Shown piece after piece: positions 1 to 7,283 of a stretch of DNA of 10,216 nt. This stretch comes from Candidatus Poribacteria bacterium (lineage in GTDB: Bacteria; Poribacteria; WGA-4E; WGA-3G). How positions within the stretch are numbered: position 1 is the stretch's first letter; each line of letters begins with the position of its first letter. The notes under the pieces were generated by a model. It was not told where the DNA came from. It did not search any database and saw only the letters and a program-made list of their open reading frames with translations. The stretch lies in contig VXXH01000117.1 in the NCBI GenBank assembly GCA_009835515.1, forward strand, positions 1 to 10,216, in the 5' to 3' direction. The position numbers and the translations under genes were made by a program.

Positions 1-53
1 GTATACGTTTGTGGCAGGGACTTTAATGTTTAACCTAAGAAAGAGGGTTACTG

Positions 54-956
54 ATGTATATTAATTTTAAGTTCCGACTAAGTGTACTCAGTGCGGTATT
101 GTTGTTGAGTTTATTAGCTATGCCTGTAGTTTCTTTCGAGCCTTCCGGGGGAGTTTTGTCGTTGGATGGTGAGGATGACTATGCAATACTCCCTTTTGCG
201 GAACATGGGCATATTTTCCCTGAAGGCACCCATGCGTTTACTGTTGAAATATGGTTCTATCCGAAAACTGAACCCAAGGAAAAAGATAGAGACCTTATTC
301 TGAATCAGCAAGTTTCCATCGGGTTGCTGGCAAGAGAGAAGTGTATACTCGGACAGAATCAACTTTGCAGTTATCGGCATGCATACCTTGCAGGAGACAC
401 AGCTCACGGACTTGCCGGAACTGATAGTCCAATCCAGAAGGATCAATGGAACTATATAGCAATCATTTTCAAGAACGGCACGCTTTGTCATGCGACCAAC
501 AACCGAATTAGTCAAGGCTGGAGACTTGCCCGTGTGGACAGGGTGTCATTGAATATCCGTAGACCTGAAAGGGTTCAAGATTTCGTCGTAGGCGGATATG
601 GTGAGGATAAGTTTGTGGCCCCTAACGGTGGGTTGTTATACCAAGTGAGTAGTTTTCAAGGCGAAATTGATGCGATCAGGTTTTCAAATATCGCTCGGTA
701 TGATTGCGCTGCGCAGGGTCACAATCCGTTTGATCCATCACCTCGTTTTTTGAATGACGAACACACGTTAGCACTCTGGGATTTCAATGACAAGGAAGGT
801 GCGGATCGCTTTGAAGATACATCTGGGAATGGGAAGACGCTCATCGGTATGAATGGGGCTACTGTGATTGATGGTGACGGTATTGGTAATCTTGAAATTC
901 GTCCCGACACTTCTTTAACAACAACATGGGGTCAAGTCAAGTCGGAATCGTTTTGA
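54..956 (+). CDS. Exported LamG-like (concanavalin-fold) protein with C-terminal TTWG tail
   Basis: A 300-residue exported protein. Residues 1-27 form a signal peptide: a basic start, a long Leu/Val core and likely cleavage after VVS; no lipobox is visible. Residues about 34-230 match the Laminin_G_3/concanavalin-like pattern, with LSLDGEDDYAIL opening the fold, FTVEIWFYP, GEIDAIRFSNIARY, then LALWDFND and DTSGNG. Such domains usually bind glycans or other surface ligands; the ligand here is unknown. Four cysteines (97, 105, 145, 218) could form disulfides outside the cytoplasm; the neighbouring paralogue has none. The protein ends in LTTTWGQVK (288-296) plus five residues, the tail shared with other exported proteins in the window. 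The ATG at 54 is chosen because GAGGG lies 6 bases upstream and the signal peptide starts there. It lies 36 bases before a related gene, probably in the same operon. Fold and export are well supported; function is not. Confidence 0.88.
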   Translation: MYINFKFRLSVLSAVLLLSLLAMPVVSFEPSGGVLSLDGEDDYAILPFAEHGHIFPEGTHAFTVEIWFYPKTEPKEKDRDLILNQQVSIGLLAREKCILGQNQLCSYRHAYLAGDTAHGLAGTDSPIQKDQWNYIAIIFKNGTLCHATNNRISQGWRLARVDRVSLNIRRPERVQDFVVGGYGEDKFVAPNGGLLYQVSSFQGEIDAIRFSNIARYDCAAQGHNPFDPSPRFLNDEHTLALWDFNDKEGADRFEDTSGNGKTLIGMNGATVIDGDGIGNLEIRPDTSLTTTWGQVKSESF

Positions 957-976
957 GATTCATAGAGATATTTGGG

Positions 977-983
977 AAGGAGA
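977..983 (+). promoter_or_regulatory. Ribosome binding site for the second LamG-like gene
   Basis: AAGGAGA lies 9 bases before the ATG at 993. It decides the start: the frame is open further upstream to a TTG at 972, but that codon lies before this site, has no purine-rich stretch of its own at a suitable distance, and would put a basic, non-signal extension ahead of a good signal peptide. Confidence 0.7.
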
Positions 984-992
984 CCTACGAAG

Positions 993-1844
993 ATGAAAAA
1001 TTTACGAAATCTGTCAATTTTTGCTTTTCTTTTCCTGCTGGTTTTAATTCCGCTGAGTGCTGAAGTGATTCCGCCGCCTTCACCTGCGGGTGGGAACTAT
1101 TTAGTTCTTGATGGGGTGGACGATCACGCCATTTTGGACTTTGAGACCTTCGGTGTCCTCTTGCCGGAAGGCACAGATGAATTCACCTTTGAAGCGTGGA
1201 TATATCTAACCACGCCGCCTAACAGGGATACACACGCCCTGATTCTCAGCCAACAGGTGCGGATGTATGTCTGGAACCATGGGCCCAACTTAGGTTTAAG
1301 ACTCATGAGTGCAACGCACCTTCATCCTTTGCGTGGAGTGGCGTTTGGCATGGTACCGCCTTTTTCTTTATTTCTGAATCAATGGCATCACGTCGTCTTT
1401 CAGGCGGAAGGGGTACAGAGGGTGCTCATCATTAACGATGTCGTGCGCGTCTCACAGGGAAGAACAATTCTCGCAGCCGATCTCTCACACGCCAGACATC
1501 CACGGGATTTTACAATCGGTGGATTTGGAGAGAAAATCGAGTCTGATTGGCACGGCGGGCATTTTTGGGGTCATTTTGCTGGATATATTGATGAAGTCCG
1601 CATCTCAACGATTGCGCGTTACAATACTGCCAAACGCGATTTCACGCCGCGCACAAAGTTCAAGAATGACGCAAAGACGGTTGCGTTGTGGCATTTTGAT
1701 GAAGCGAGCGGAACACGGAAGTTCTCAGATACATCAGGCAACGCCTACCATTTGATGGGTAAAAATGGCGCGCAGACCGATGGTGCGTTTGCAGTTGAAG
1801 CAGAAGGAAAACTTGCGACGGTCTGGGGACGACTTAAAAAATAA
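993..1844 (+). CDS. Exported LamG-like protein, tandem paralogue, with C-terminal TTWG tail
   Basis: A 283-residue exported protein. Residues 1-23 are a signal peptide (MKNLRN, then a Phe/Leu core, cleavage after LSA), followed by a short Pro-rich linker. The LamG-like domain parallels the upstream gene block by block: LVLDGVDDHAIL, FTFEAWIYL, LILSQQV, FTIGGFGE, GYIDEVRISTIARY, VALWHFDEASG and DTSGN. The two genes are therefore an old tandem duplication. This copy lacks all four cysteines of its neighbour, so the two differ in disulfide potential and perhaps in ligand. It ends in LATVWGRLK (274-282) plus one Lys, a slightly diverged form of the shared tail (V for T before the Trp). The ATG at 993 is preferred to an upstream TTG because of the AAGGAGA site and the signal peptide. 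Glycan or surface binding is an inference from the fold. Confidence 0.88.
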   Translation: MKNLRNLSIFAFLFLLVLIPLSAEVIPPPSPAGGNYLVLDGVDDHAILDFETFGVLLPEGTDEFTFEAWIYLTTPPNRDTHALILSQQVRMYVWNHGPNLGLRLMSATHLHPLRGVAFGMVPPFSLFLNQWHHVVFQAEGVQRVLIINDVVRVSQGRTILAADLSHARHPRDFTIGGFGEKIESDWHGGHFWGHFAGYIDEVRISTIARYNTAKRDFTPRTKFKNDAKTVALWHFDEASGTRKFSDTSGNAYHLMGKNGAQTDGAFAVEAEGKLATVWGRLKK

Positions 1845-1918
1845 AAAGGACACTGATGTTCTTGCTGTGGTTGGTTAGCTGAGGGCGTGCTGGATACAGA
1901 GCCAAGAAATTGTTTGAA
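1845..1918. other. Convergent intergenic gap, no clear terminator
   Basis: This 74-base gap separates the stops of the plus-strand LamG-like pair and the minus-strand PD40 gene. A bidirectional terminator would be expected here, but reading both strands I see no GC-rich stem followed by a T-run. Termination may be factor-dependent, or the hairpin may be too weak to recognise by eye. Confidence 0.5.
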
Positions 1919-2893
1919 TCAGTCTTGTGTTTTGAGTTTCCCCCATGTAGTCGTCAGGAAGGACGACTGGGGCGAGACCGGCAAAGCGAACGCTGGATCG
2001 AACCAATCCGCGTCGAAATTATCCCCTTGTCGGTGTGTGAGTCGTTCAGGGACACCTCCGCTCAAAGCGACTTTGAAGAGATCTCTAACCCCACCCACTC
2101 CCTTGTTGTAAATGAGTTCATTCCCGTCCGGTGACCAGGTAGGGTTAAACGCTGCCATGCCATCTTCAACGTCAACAATCTTCCTGAGTCCGCTACCATC
2201 TCGGTTCACAACATGGATACCCATAGTGCCCCCTATTTGCCTACCCCTCCAAGAAAAGGCTACCTGAGCACTATCGGGTGCCCAGGCGGGGTCGAACATC
2301 CCAATCTGCCCTGGAAGAAGCACATCTTCTACATGCGTTTGTAGATTGATAATCTGGATCCTGACATTCGGAACTTGGAGATTTCCGTTTTCACCCCAAA
2401 CGAACTTACTTGCCATAAAGGCTATCTCAGAACCGTTGGGAGACCACGCAGACCATAAGCCATCCGCAACTTTTGTCTCATCTTTTCCAGCACTTGAGGC
2501 GGTGTAGATAGAGAATGTGTGAAATCGGTGATAAGCAAGTGCTTTTCCATCAGGCGACCAAGTTGGAAACTCTCTACCTATTAATTTTTTGAATACCTGA
2601 CGCACATTCGTTCCATCTGCGTTCATAAGATAGAGATCCTCGATTCCCCCTCGATCTGAGGTGAAAAGAATCTGTTCACCTGTCGGCGACCAGACAGGCG
2701 TGGAATCCTTGGCACGGTGCTGGGTTAAGTTTATCTGATCAGAGCCGTCCGAGTTCATGATATAAATCTCAAAATTGCCATCACGCCTTGATGTAAATAC
2801 GACTTTGGCAGTTTCTGGGGCTTTTGCAAGAACGGAAACCGAGAGGGAACCAAAGATGAGGAGTGTGATAAGCGTGGAACATAAGCGTTTCAT
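1919..2893 (-). CDS. Exported TolB-like PD40 beta-propeller protein with C-terminal TTWG tail
   Basis: A 324-residue exported protein. Residues 1-23 form a signal peptide (MKRLC, Leu/Ile core, cleavage after VLA). The rest is built of PD40/WD40-like repeats of the TolB type: five clear blade motifs (VWSPTG, TWSPDG, AWSPNG, AWAPDS, TWSPDG), each followed by a hydrophobic strand, alternating with IYIMNSDGS, LYLMNADGT and IHVVNRDGS loops. With the edge strands this suggests a six-bladed propeller. TolB itself is the periplasmic part of the Tol-Pal system, but no pal or tolA neighbour is visible, so a general exported binding propeller is the safer call. It ends in LTTTWGKLK (313-321) plus three residues, directly after the last blade and a short Pro/Ser linker, so the shared tail is not tied to the LamG fold. 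The ATG is supported by GAGG 7 bases upstream. It is the last gene of the minus-strand run, 48 bases after the FG-GAP gene. Confidence 0.9.
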   Translation of the reverse strand: MKRLCSTLITLLIFGSLSVSVLAKAPETAKVVFTSRRDGNFEIYIMNSDGSDQINLTQHRAKDSTPVWSPTGEQILFTSDRGGIEDLYLMNADGTNVRQVFKKLIGREFPTWSPDGKALAYHRFHTFSIYTASSAGKDETKVADGLWSAWSPNGSEIAFMASKFVWGENGNLQVPNVRIQIINLQTHVEDVLLPGQIGMFDPAWAPDSAQVAFSWRGRQIGGTMGIHVVNRDGSGLRKIVDVEDGMAAFNPTWSPDGNELIYNKGVGGVRDLFKVALSGGVPERLTHRQGDNFDADWFDPAFALPVSPQSSFLTTTWGKLKTQD

Positions 2894-2941
2894 GGTGCTT
2901 CCTCTGTAGTGTTTTCTGTAGAGAGTGGATTAGAAAAATGC

Positions 2942-4618
2942 TTACGGTGAAACTTCCTCAATACGAATCTGTTGGTTTGGTTTGATATTCTTGCGTGTGC
3001 TGATGGTACCGCTGGGCCATAGGACTTCGATTTTCTCAATAATGGGGTCCCCGTTTATGCCGAAGATGGCAGTGAGTTCGCTCTGTGAGCAGTAACTGGA
3101 GCCGCTTTTGACGGTTCGCGTCTGTGTTCCTAACGCCGAGGTAATACGAATCTGTGCGCCGATGCCGTCTCGGTTGCTCGTTTTGCCGACAAGTTGTATC
3201 TTAATCCAGGCGTTGCGGTTGCCGCCGTCGTTTCGGAAGAGATGCACCGGTCCGTTGGAGGTGGTAACGAGTAAATCCCAATCGCCGTCGTTGTCGATGT
3301 CGCCGTAGGCTGCGCCTCGCCCGACCATCGGTTTTGCCAAGTCTGCGCCGACTTTGTTGAGCACGTCAGTGAATTTGCCTTGCGAGTTGTTATGAAATAG
3401 GTGGGGTGGTTGGGCGTAGGTGACCTGATTCTGGATGGTATTGATGTCGTTTTCGACGTGTCCGTTAGCGGTGAAGATGTCGAGGTTGCCGTCGAGATCA
3501 AAGTCGAAGAAGAAGCATGCGAAGGTGAGTGTCAATAGCGTTGTGTTTCCAATATGTGCGGCGGGTGCCTCGTCGATGAAAAAGTCGCCGTCATTGTGAT
3601 AAAGATTGAGCATCTCGTTAGAGAAGTTACCGATGACGAGGCTTTCCCTGCCGATGCGATCATAATCAGCGGCGTCAACGCCCATTGCGCCGGTCGCGAC
3701 ACCACTTTCGTTATAGGCAATCCCAGTGAGCATCCCGCTTTCGATGAAGGTGCCGTCCCCGTTGTTTTGGTAGAGTTTATTCGGTTGTGTGTCGTTCGCC
3801 TCAAAGATGTCGGGCAATCCGTCGGCATTGTAATCGAAGATACAAACGCCGAGTGATTTGCTGTTGTTGTCCTCAATTCGTGCGATGCGAGAGACATCGG
3901 CGAATGTACCGTTCCCTCGATTTCTAAAAAGTTTGCTGGCTTGTCCTTGGTAGGATTCAGGGGTGCAATAGGATTTATTGATGCCGTCGAGGGTACAAAA
4001 GAGATCGTTTTCTCTGCTCCATTCGACGTAGTTTGCGACGTAGAGATCGAGATGTCCGTCATTGTTGTAATCGAACCATGCGCAACTTGTACCGAAGCCG
4101 GGGTTATGGATGCCAGCTGCCTTTGTGATGTCAATGAAGGTGCCATCACCGTGGTTTTGAAAGAGCCGATCGGTTTCAAGGCAGCTGATATAGATGTCTG
4201 AGTCGCCGTCGTTGTCATAATCAGCGACGGCAGCACCCATGCCGTAAAGCCGTATAGCGAGTCCCGCGGCTTCGGTAACATCGGTGAAGGTGCCATCACG
4301 GTTATTTCGGTAGAGTGCCATCGTCTGCCGTTTTCCAGTTGGATTGCCTTCCCAATCTTTTCCGTTGAGGAGGAGGATATCCTGCCATCCGTCGGTGTCG
4401 TAGTCGATAAAGGCGCAACCTGAACCCATTGTTTCGGGGAGATATTTCTTACCGAAAGCACCGGTATTGTGGACGAAATTGATGCCTGCTGCCTCTGTGA
4501 TGTCGGTGAATTGGGGTAAGGATTGTGCGGCAGCGTTAAGAGAAAAGAACAGGCAGCAGTAGCAGAGAAGGAGCGTCTGTTTGATTTTTAAACGGAGATC
4601 CAACGATCTTCCTCCCAT
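2942..4618 (-). CDS. Exported FG-GAP/VCBS repeat protein with ASPIC/UnbV C-terminal domain (CRTAC1-like)
   Basis: A protein of about 558 residues. A signal peptide covers roughly residues 1-32 (basic start, Leu/Cys-rich core, cleavage near AAA-QS). Seven FG-GAP/VCBS units follow, each with an acidic calcium-type loop: residues 72-80 (DYDTDGWQD), 133-141, 183-191, 262-270, 318-326, 372-380 and 440-448 (DIDNDGDWD), as in a seven-bladed integrin-alpha-like propeller. The fifth loop (DYDRIGRES) has lost two of its acidic positions. DGTF-D-(V/I)T-AAG linkers recur between blades. Residues about 487-553 match ASPIC/UnbV ([28 protein letters not shown]). This architecture is common in exported proteins of environmental bacteria; its role is unknown, adhesion or ligand binding being likely. 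Unlike the other exported proteins here it ends IRIEEVSP with no TTWG tail. Its start lies inside the end of the oxidoreductase gene, suggesting translational coupling. The start may instead be TTG at 4603. Confidence 0.92.
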   Translation of the reverse strand: MGGRSLDLRLKIKQTLLLCYCCLFFSLNAAAQSLPQFTDITEAAGINFVHNTGAFGKKYLPETMGSGCAFIDYDTDGWQDILLLNGKDWEGNPTGKRQTMALYRNNRDGTFTDVTEAAGLAIRLYGMGAAVADYDNDGDSDIYISCLETDRLFQNHGDGTFIDITKAAGIHNPGFGTSCAWFDYNNDGHLDLYVANYVEWSRENDLFCTLDGINKSYCTPESYQGQASKLFRNRGNGTFADVSRIARIEDNNSKSLGVCIFDYNADGLPDIFEANDTQPNKLYQNNGDGTFIESGMLTGIAYNESGVATGAMGVDAADYDRIGRESLVIGNFSNEMLNLYHNDGDFFIDEAPAAHIGNTTLLTLTFACFFFDFDLDGNLDIFTANGHVENDINTIQNQVTYAQPPHLFHNNSQGKFTDVLNKVGADLAKPMVGRGAAYGDIDNDGDWDLLVTTSNGPVHLFRNDGGNRNAWIKIQLVGKTSNRDGIGAQIRITSALGTQTRTVKSGSSYCSQSELTAIFGINGDPIIEKIEVLWPSGTISTRKNIKPNQQIRIEEVSP

Positions 4619-5751
4619 GAGATTTGAATAGCAGTTTGCACATCGGCGACAGCAGCGGCTTCTCGGAAACTTGGGTTGCCTTGTTTTCCTGCGCGAATGG
4701 CTTGTAGGAACTGATGTGCCTCGATTGTCTTCAGGTCGTCGTAGCCTAATCCGACACCGGGACCGGGGTTGAAATCGCTATGGAACGGGTGGCTCGGACC
4801 GCTCAATATGCGTGTATATCCGTCTGGGAAACCGTCTTCAGCAGGTAGGTACACCTCAAGTTCATTCATCTGCTCGAAGTTCCAACGCAAGGCGCCGGCT
4901 GTGCCGTTTACCTCAAACGCCATCTCGCATTTGGGACCGTTAATAATCCGACATGCCTCCAGTGTACCTCTGACACCGTTTTTGAACCGGACGAGTGCAC
5001 CGACATAGTCTTCGTTCGTAACGGCTTCCGTTTCGCCATCTCCACCGAGTGTGAAGTGGGTACCGGTGCCTGCTGTCGCTACGGGACGTTCTGGGATGAA
5101 TGTCTCTTGTTGTGCGATGACGCTATCAATACCGCCGACGATAAAATGTGCCATGTCAATAACGTGGGAAAGTAGGTCCCCCAGTGTTCCCAATCCGGCT
5201 ATCTCTTTCTGAAACCGCCACGAAAGCACGGCTTGCGGATGGCTTGCGTAGCCAGCGAAAAATCTGCCGCGATAATGGGTGAGTTTGCCGAGTTTTCCGT
5301 CTGAAATCAGCTGTTGGGCGTATTGGACGACGGGTGCCCATCTGTAGTTATAACCGACACACGTCAGGACACCCGCCTGCTGAGCGGCGGTATATATTGC
5401 CTGCGTTTCAGCGGGATTCCGTCCGACCGGTTTCTCGCAGAAAATGTGTTTTCCGGCTGCGGTGGCTGCCTTGACAATCTCAAGGTGCATATTGTTTGGC
5501 GCGGCGATGTTGACGATCTGTACATCTTCGTCTGCAATGACATCTCGGAAATCGGTCGTTGTGCGTTCAAATCCGAAACGTGATTTTGCCTCGGTTGTGC
5601 GTTCAACAACGTCGTCTGCACAGATAATGGGTTTGGGCTGGAGCGGGGCGTCGTGGAACCGGTCAGCAATCTGACGATATGCGCGGGCGTGTGTCATCCC
5701 CATCCATCCCATGCCGATAATGCCGATGCCAACCGTCTGTTTCGTCTCCAT
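4588..5751 (-). CDS. Gfo/Idh/MocA-family NAD(P)-dependent oxidoreductase
   Basis: A 387-residue cytoplasmic enzyme, the usual length for the family. The N-terminal Rossmann fold shows the dinucleotide motif G-M-G-W-M-G (residues 13-18) after a hydrophobic strand. The family signature EKP is at 106-108, with the presumed catalytic Lys107. D192 and H196 in GDLLSH fit the D-x3-H pair of inositol dehydrogenase. The C-terminal alpha/beta domain has the usual substrate-pocket pattern, including GTLEACR. Members oxidise or reduce sugars, inositols and related polyols; the substrate cannot be read from the sequence. No Tat or Sec signal is present, so it acts inside the cell, unlike most neighbours. 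The ATG has GAGGG 10 bases upstream and lies 16 bases after the preceding exported-protein gene; its 3' end overlaps the FG-GAP gene by 31 bases. A link to breakdown of glycans bound by the neighbours is an inference from context only. Confidence 0.93.
   Translation of the reverse strand: METKQTVGIGIIGMGWMGMTHARAYRQIADRFHDAPLQPKPIICADDVVERTTEAKSRFGFERTTTDFRDVIADEDVQIVNIAAPNNMHLEIVKAATAAGKHIFCEKPVGRNPAETQAIYTAAQQAGVLTCVGYNYRWAPVVQYAQQLISDGKLGKLTHYRGRFFAGYASHPQAVLSWRFQKEIAGLGTLGDLLSHVIDMAHFIVGGIDSVIAQQETFIPERPVATAGTGTHFTLGGDGETEAVTNEDYVGALVRFKNGVRGTLEACRIINGPKCEMAFEVNGTAGALRWNFEQMNELEVYLPAEDGFPDGYTRILSGPSHPFHSDFNPGPGVGLGYDDLKTIEAHQFLQAIRAGKQGNPSFREAAAVADVQTAIQISWEEDRWISV
4610..4615 (-). promoter_or_regulatory. 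Possible ribosome binding site inside the annotated start of the FG-GAP gene
   Basis: Read on the minus strand, the ATG at 4618 is followed at once by GGAGGA, a near-perfect Shine-Dalgarno sequence, then AGATCG and an in-frame TTG at 4603. The 6-base spacing is ideal for TTG initiation, and the shorter protein would begin MDLRLKIKQ, a normal signal-peptide start. The ATG itself has no comparable site upstream that I can see. TTG at 4603 is therefore a credible true start, shortening the overlap with the oxidoreductase gene to 16 bases. Confidence 0.5.
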
Positions 5752-5767
5752 TTTTCGTATACCCTCG

Positions 5768-6475
5768 TTATCTGCTTTTCAGGTGTCCCCATGTGGCAGC
5801 GAGTTTGGCTTTCGGCTCGACAGGACGTGCTTTTCCCGGACCTCCATCGTCAATATTGGCACCTGTGATTTCAACATCATCAAACCGGGCTTGGCCACTT
5901 CCTACAGCAAGTCCAGCTTGTCCACTCTTTAGCCTTGGGTTATGGTCAACGACTCTAAGGGTCTCCTGATCAATTTGGAATTCAAGGGTTCCGTTTTCGT
6001 AAACTGTAGCAGTCAACTGGTACCACCTGTCAGCTTCTACTACGATGTCCAAACCTCCTAATGGGACCGTCGGCTGTGGAGGTGGAAGTATTTTTAAAAT
6101 TCGGGCACGGTCAGGGGCATGTTCAATCCTGAACATATATCCGGAAAGTTCTTCGCTTCTAAAATAGAGTAAAAGTCCGAAACCAGTGGCATCATTATTA
6201 AATTTAGTAATTTGCGCGCGACAGGACATAGTATAATTCTGCCACTTAATATCACCTGTTAACCAGAAACTCACTAAATTCGTGTCTTTAGCCGTTTCCC
6301 CGATAGCTTCGCCTTCATGAATCCACCACTTTTCTTTTTCAGGAGATTCGTTAAAGATTGTCCACTCCGATATGATGTCATCTTCAAAACTATCTTTCCA
6401 AGTGCCTGCAAGTGCGAATTGGTTCAAAGCAACACCGCAAACAATAAGTCCGGAGATAAGATATTTTTTCATCAT
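5768..6475 (-). CDS. Exported jelly-roll (LamG/DUF1080-like) protein with C-terminal TTWG tail, downstream paralogue
   Basis: A 235-residue exported protein. Residues 1-23 are a signal peptide (MMKKYL, hydrophobic core, cleavage ALA-GTW). The mature part starts GTWKDSFED, followed by [18 protein letters not shown], a SCRAQI strand, [20 protein letters not shown] and [19 protein letters not shown]. This is the pattern of concanavalin-like jelly rolls of the DUF1080 (3-keto-disaccharide hydrolase) and LamG type. I see no convincing catalytic set, so carbohydrate binding is as likely as hydrolysis. A Gly/Pro linker (GGPGK, RPVEP) leads to the tail LAATWGHLK (225-233) plus two residues. It is a paralogue of the upstream gene at 6557-7267, 81 bases away. 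Two in-frame ATGs (6475 and 6472) both lie behind AAGGAG; the first has a 6-base spacing, the second 9. The fold assignment is tentative; export and paralogy are firm. Confidence 0.8.
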   Translation of the reverse strand: MMKKYLISGLIVCGVALNQFALAGTWKDSFEDDIISEWTIFNESPEKEKWWIHEGEAIGETAKDTNLVSFWLTGDIKWQNYTMSCRAQITKFNNDATGFGLLLYFRSEELSGYMFRIEHAPDRARILKILPPPQPTVPLGGLDIVVEADRWYQLTATVYENGTLEFQIDQETLRVVDHNPRLKSGQAGLAVGSGQARFDDVEITGANIDDGGPGKARPVEPKAKLAATWGHLKSR

Positions 6476-6556
6476 GGTGTTCTCCTTTATTGTTTTGTCA
6501 AATTTGACTTTGAGGGTTGGACTGAGTTTACACTTAATTTCAAAGTGGATAAAGCA
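6476..6556. other. 81-base gap between the jelly-roll paralogues
   Basis: This is the largest gap in the minus-strand run. It holds the AAGGAG ribosome site of the downstream gene (minus strand, just before 6475) and a perfect 12-base palindrome, GTCAAATTTGAC, at 6497-6508, about 20 bases before the start codon. No stem with a T-run and no convincing paired -35/-10 elements are visible, so read-through from the upstream gene is the simplest reading. Confidence 0.4.
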
Positions 6557-7267
6557 TCATTGTCGTTCCATTTTCTTAATTTTCCCCCATGTGGTAGCGA
6601 GTTTGGCTCGCGGTTCCACGGGACGCGGTTTTCCGGGACCCCCATTGGGAATATTTGCACCTGTGATTTCGACATCATCAAAGTGTGCGCGTCCATCTGC
6701 GACAACGAGACCGGCTTGTCCACCTTTTAAGAGGTCTTCGTCAAGGGCGGTAAATACCTCATCGTCAATTTTAAATTCGAGTGTGCCATCTTCATAGATA
6801 GTAGCGGTCAGGTCGTACCACGTATCTATTTCTGCCTCAAATAGGTAGGTAATGATATTCCAATCGTCTTGAACTGCCTTTACAATTCGGACGGTGCCAA
6901 AAATATAATCGATAAAAAAGAGGTAGCGGCTATCCTCTTCGCCTCTATCGTGGAGTGTCAGTCCGATGGTTGGGGGTTCATCCTTGTCTTCCACCAACTT
7001 TGCGCGACAGGAGACGGAGTAGTGTTTCCATGAGAGTTCGCCTGTTATCCAGAGACTCATGAAACCGGGTAAGAAGATTTCGCCGACGGCTTCACCATCA
7101 CTGACCCACCACTTTTCAACCTTTCGGTCGATATTAAAGATTTCCCATTCACGGGTGTCTTTATCTTCAAAATCGTCGCGCCATGTGCCTGCAAAACTGG
7201 GTTGCCATATCCCTATTGAAAAACAGACAAGGGTGATAACTGCGATGATTGGTGTTAATTTTTTCAT
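6557..7267 (-). CDS. Exported jelly-roll (LamG/DUF1080-like) protein with C-terminal TTWG tail, upstream paralogue
   Basis: A 236-residue exported protein. Residues 1-26 are a signal peptide (MKKLTP, Ile/Val core, cleavage SFA-GTW). The mature part has GTWRDDFED, EWEIFN, KWWVSDGEAVGE, SCRAKLV, TWYDLTATIYEDGTLEFKID and GQAGLVVADGRAHFDDVEI, matching its downstream paralogue strand for strand. The body of the pair is moderately similar, but from [10 protein letters not shown] to the tail about 31 of 38 residues agree. It ends in LATTWGKIK (223-231), then KMERQ. The Gly/Pro linker GGPGK-PRPVEP before the tail could hold the domain away from whatever the tail engages. AAGGAG lies 7 bases before the ATG. 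The gene starts 16 bases after the helicase stop codon, so the two may be co-transcribed, though a functional link is not evident. Binding or hydrolysis of carbohydrate is inferred from the fold type only. Confidence 0.8.
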   Translation of the reverse strand: MKKLTPIIAVITLVCFSIGIWQPSFAGTWRDDFEDKDTREWEIFNIDRKVEKWWVSDGEAVGEIFLPGFMSLWITGELSWKHYSVSCRAKLVEDKDEPPTIGLTLHDRGEEDSRYLFFIDYIFGTVRIVKAVQDDWNIITYLFEAEIDTWYDLTATIYEDGTLEFKIDDEVFTALDEDLLKGGQAGLVVADGRAHFDDVEITGANIPNGGPGKPRPVEPRAKLATTWGKIKKMERQ

Positions 7268-7283
7268 TGCTTTTCTCCTTATG

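Noticed and set aside
1..7. GTATACG at the left edge matching the same 7-mer before the oxidoreductase start (5756-5762, minus strand)
   Set aside because: Seven bases is too short to mean anything with two copies, and the surrounding bases do not match.
972..992. Upstream TTG start for the second LamG-like gene
   Set aside because: It precedes the ribosome binding site and would place Arg/Lys-rich residues ahead of a complete signal peptide starting at the ATG at 993.
3532..4461. Long open frame (about 309 codons) on the minus strand, overlapping the FG-GAP gene in another frame
   Set aside because: It is Ser/Thr-rich and low in complexity, without domain motifs. It arises because the repeated acidic-loop codons of the FG-GAP gene avoid stops in this frame. 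Plus-strand frames at 3554-3856 and 3941-4201 have the same origin.
4547..4570. Cys-rich signal region of the FG-GAP protein as a lipoprotein signal
   Set aside because: None of the cysteines has a lipobox pattern before it (LLLC and the CYCC run do not fit), and a normal signal peptidase I site at AAA-QS follows.
6497..6508. Perfect 12-base palindrome GTCAAATTTGAC before the gene at 5768-6475, as a possible operator
   Set aside because: A 12-base palindrome is expected a few times by chance in 10 kb, there is no second copy nearby, and no promoter elements could be placed around it.
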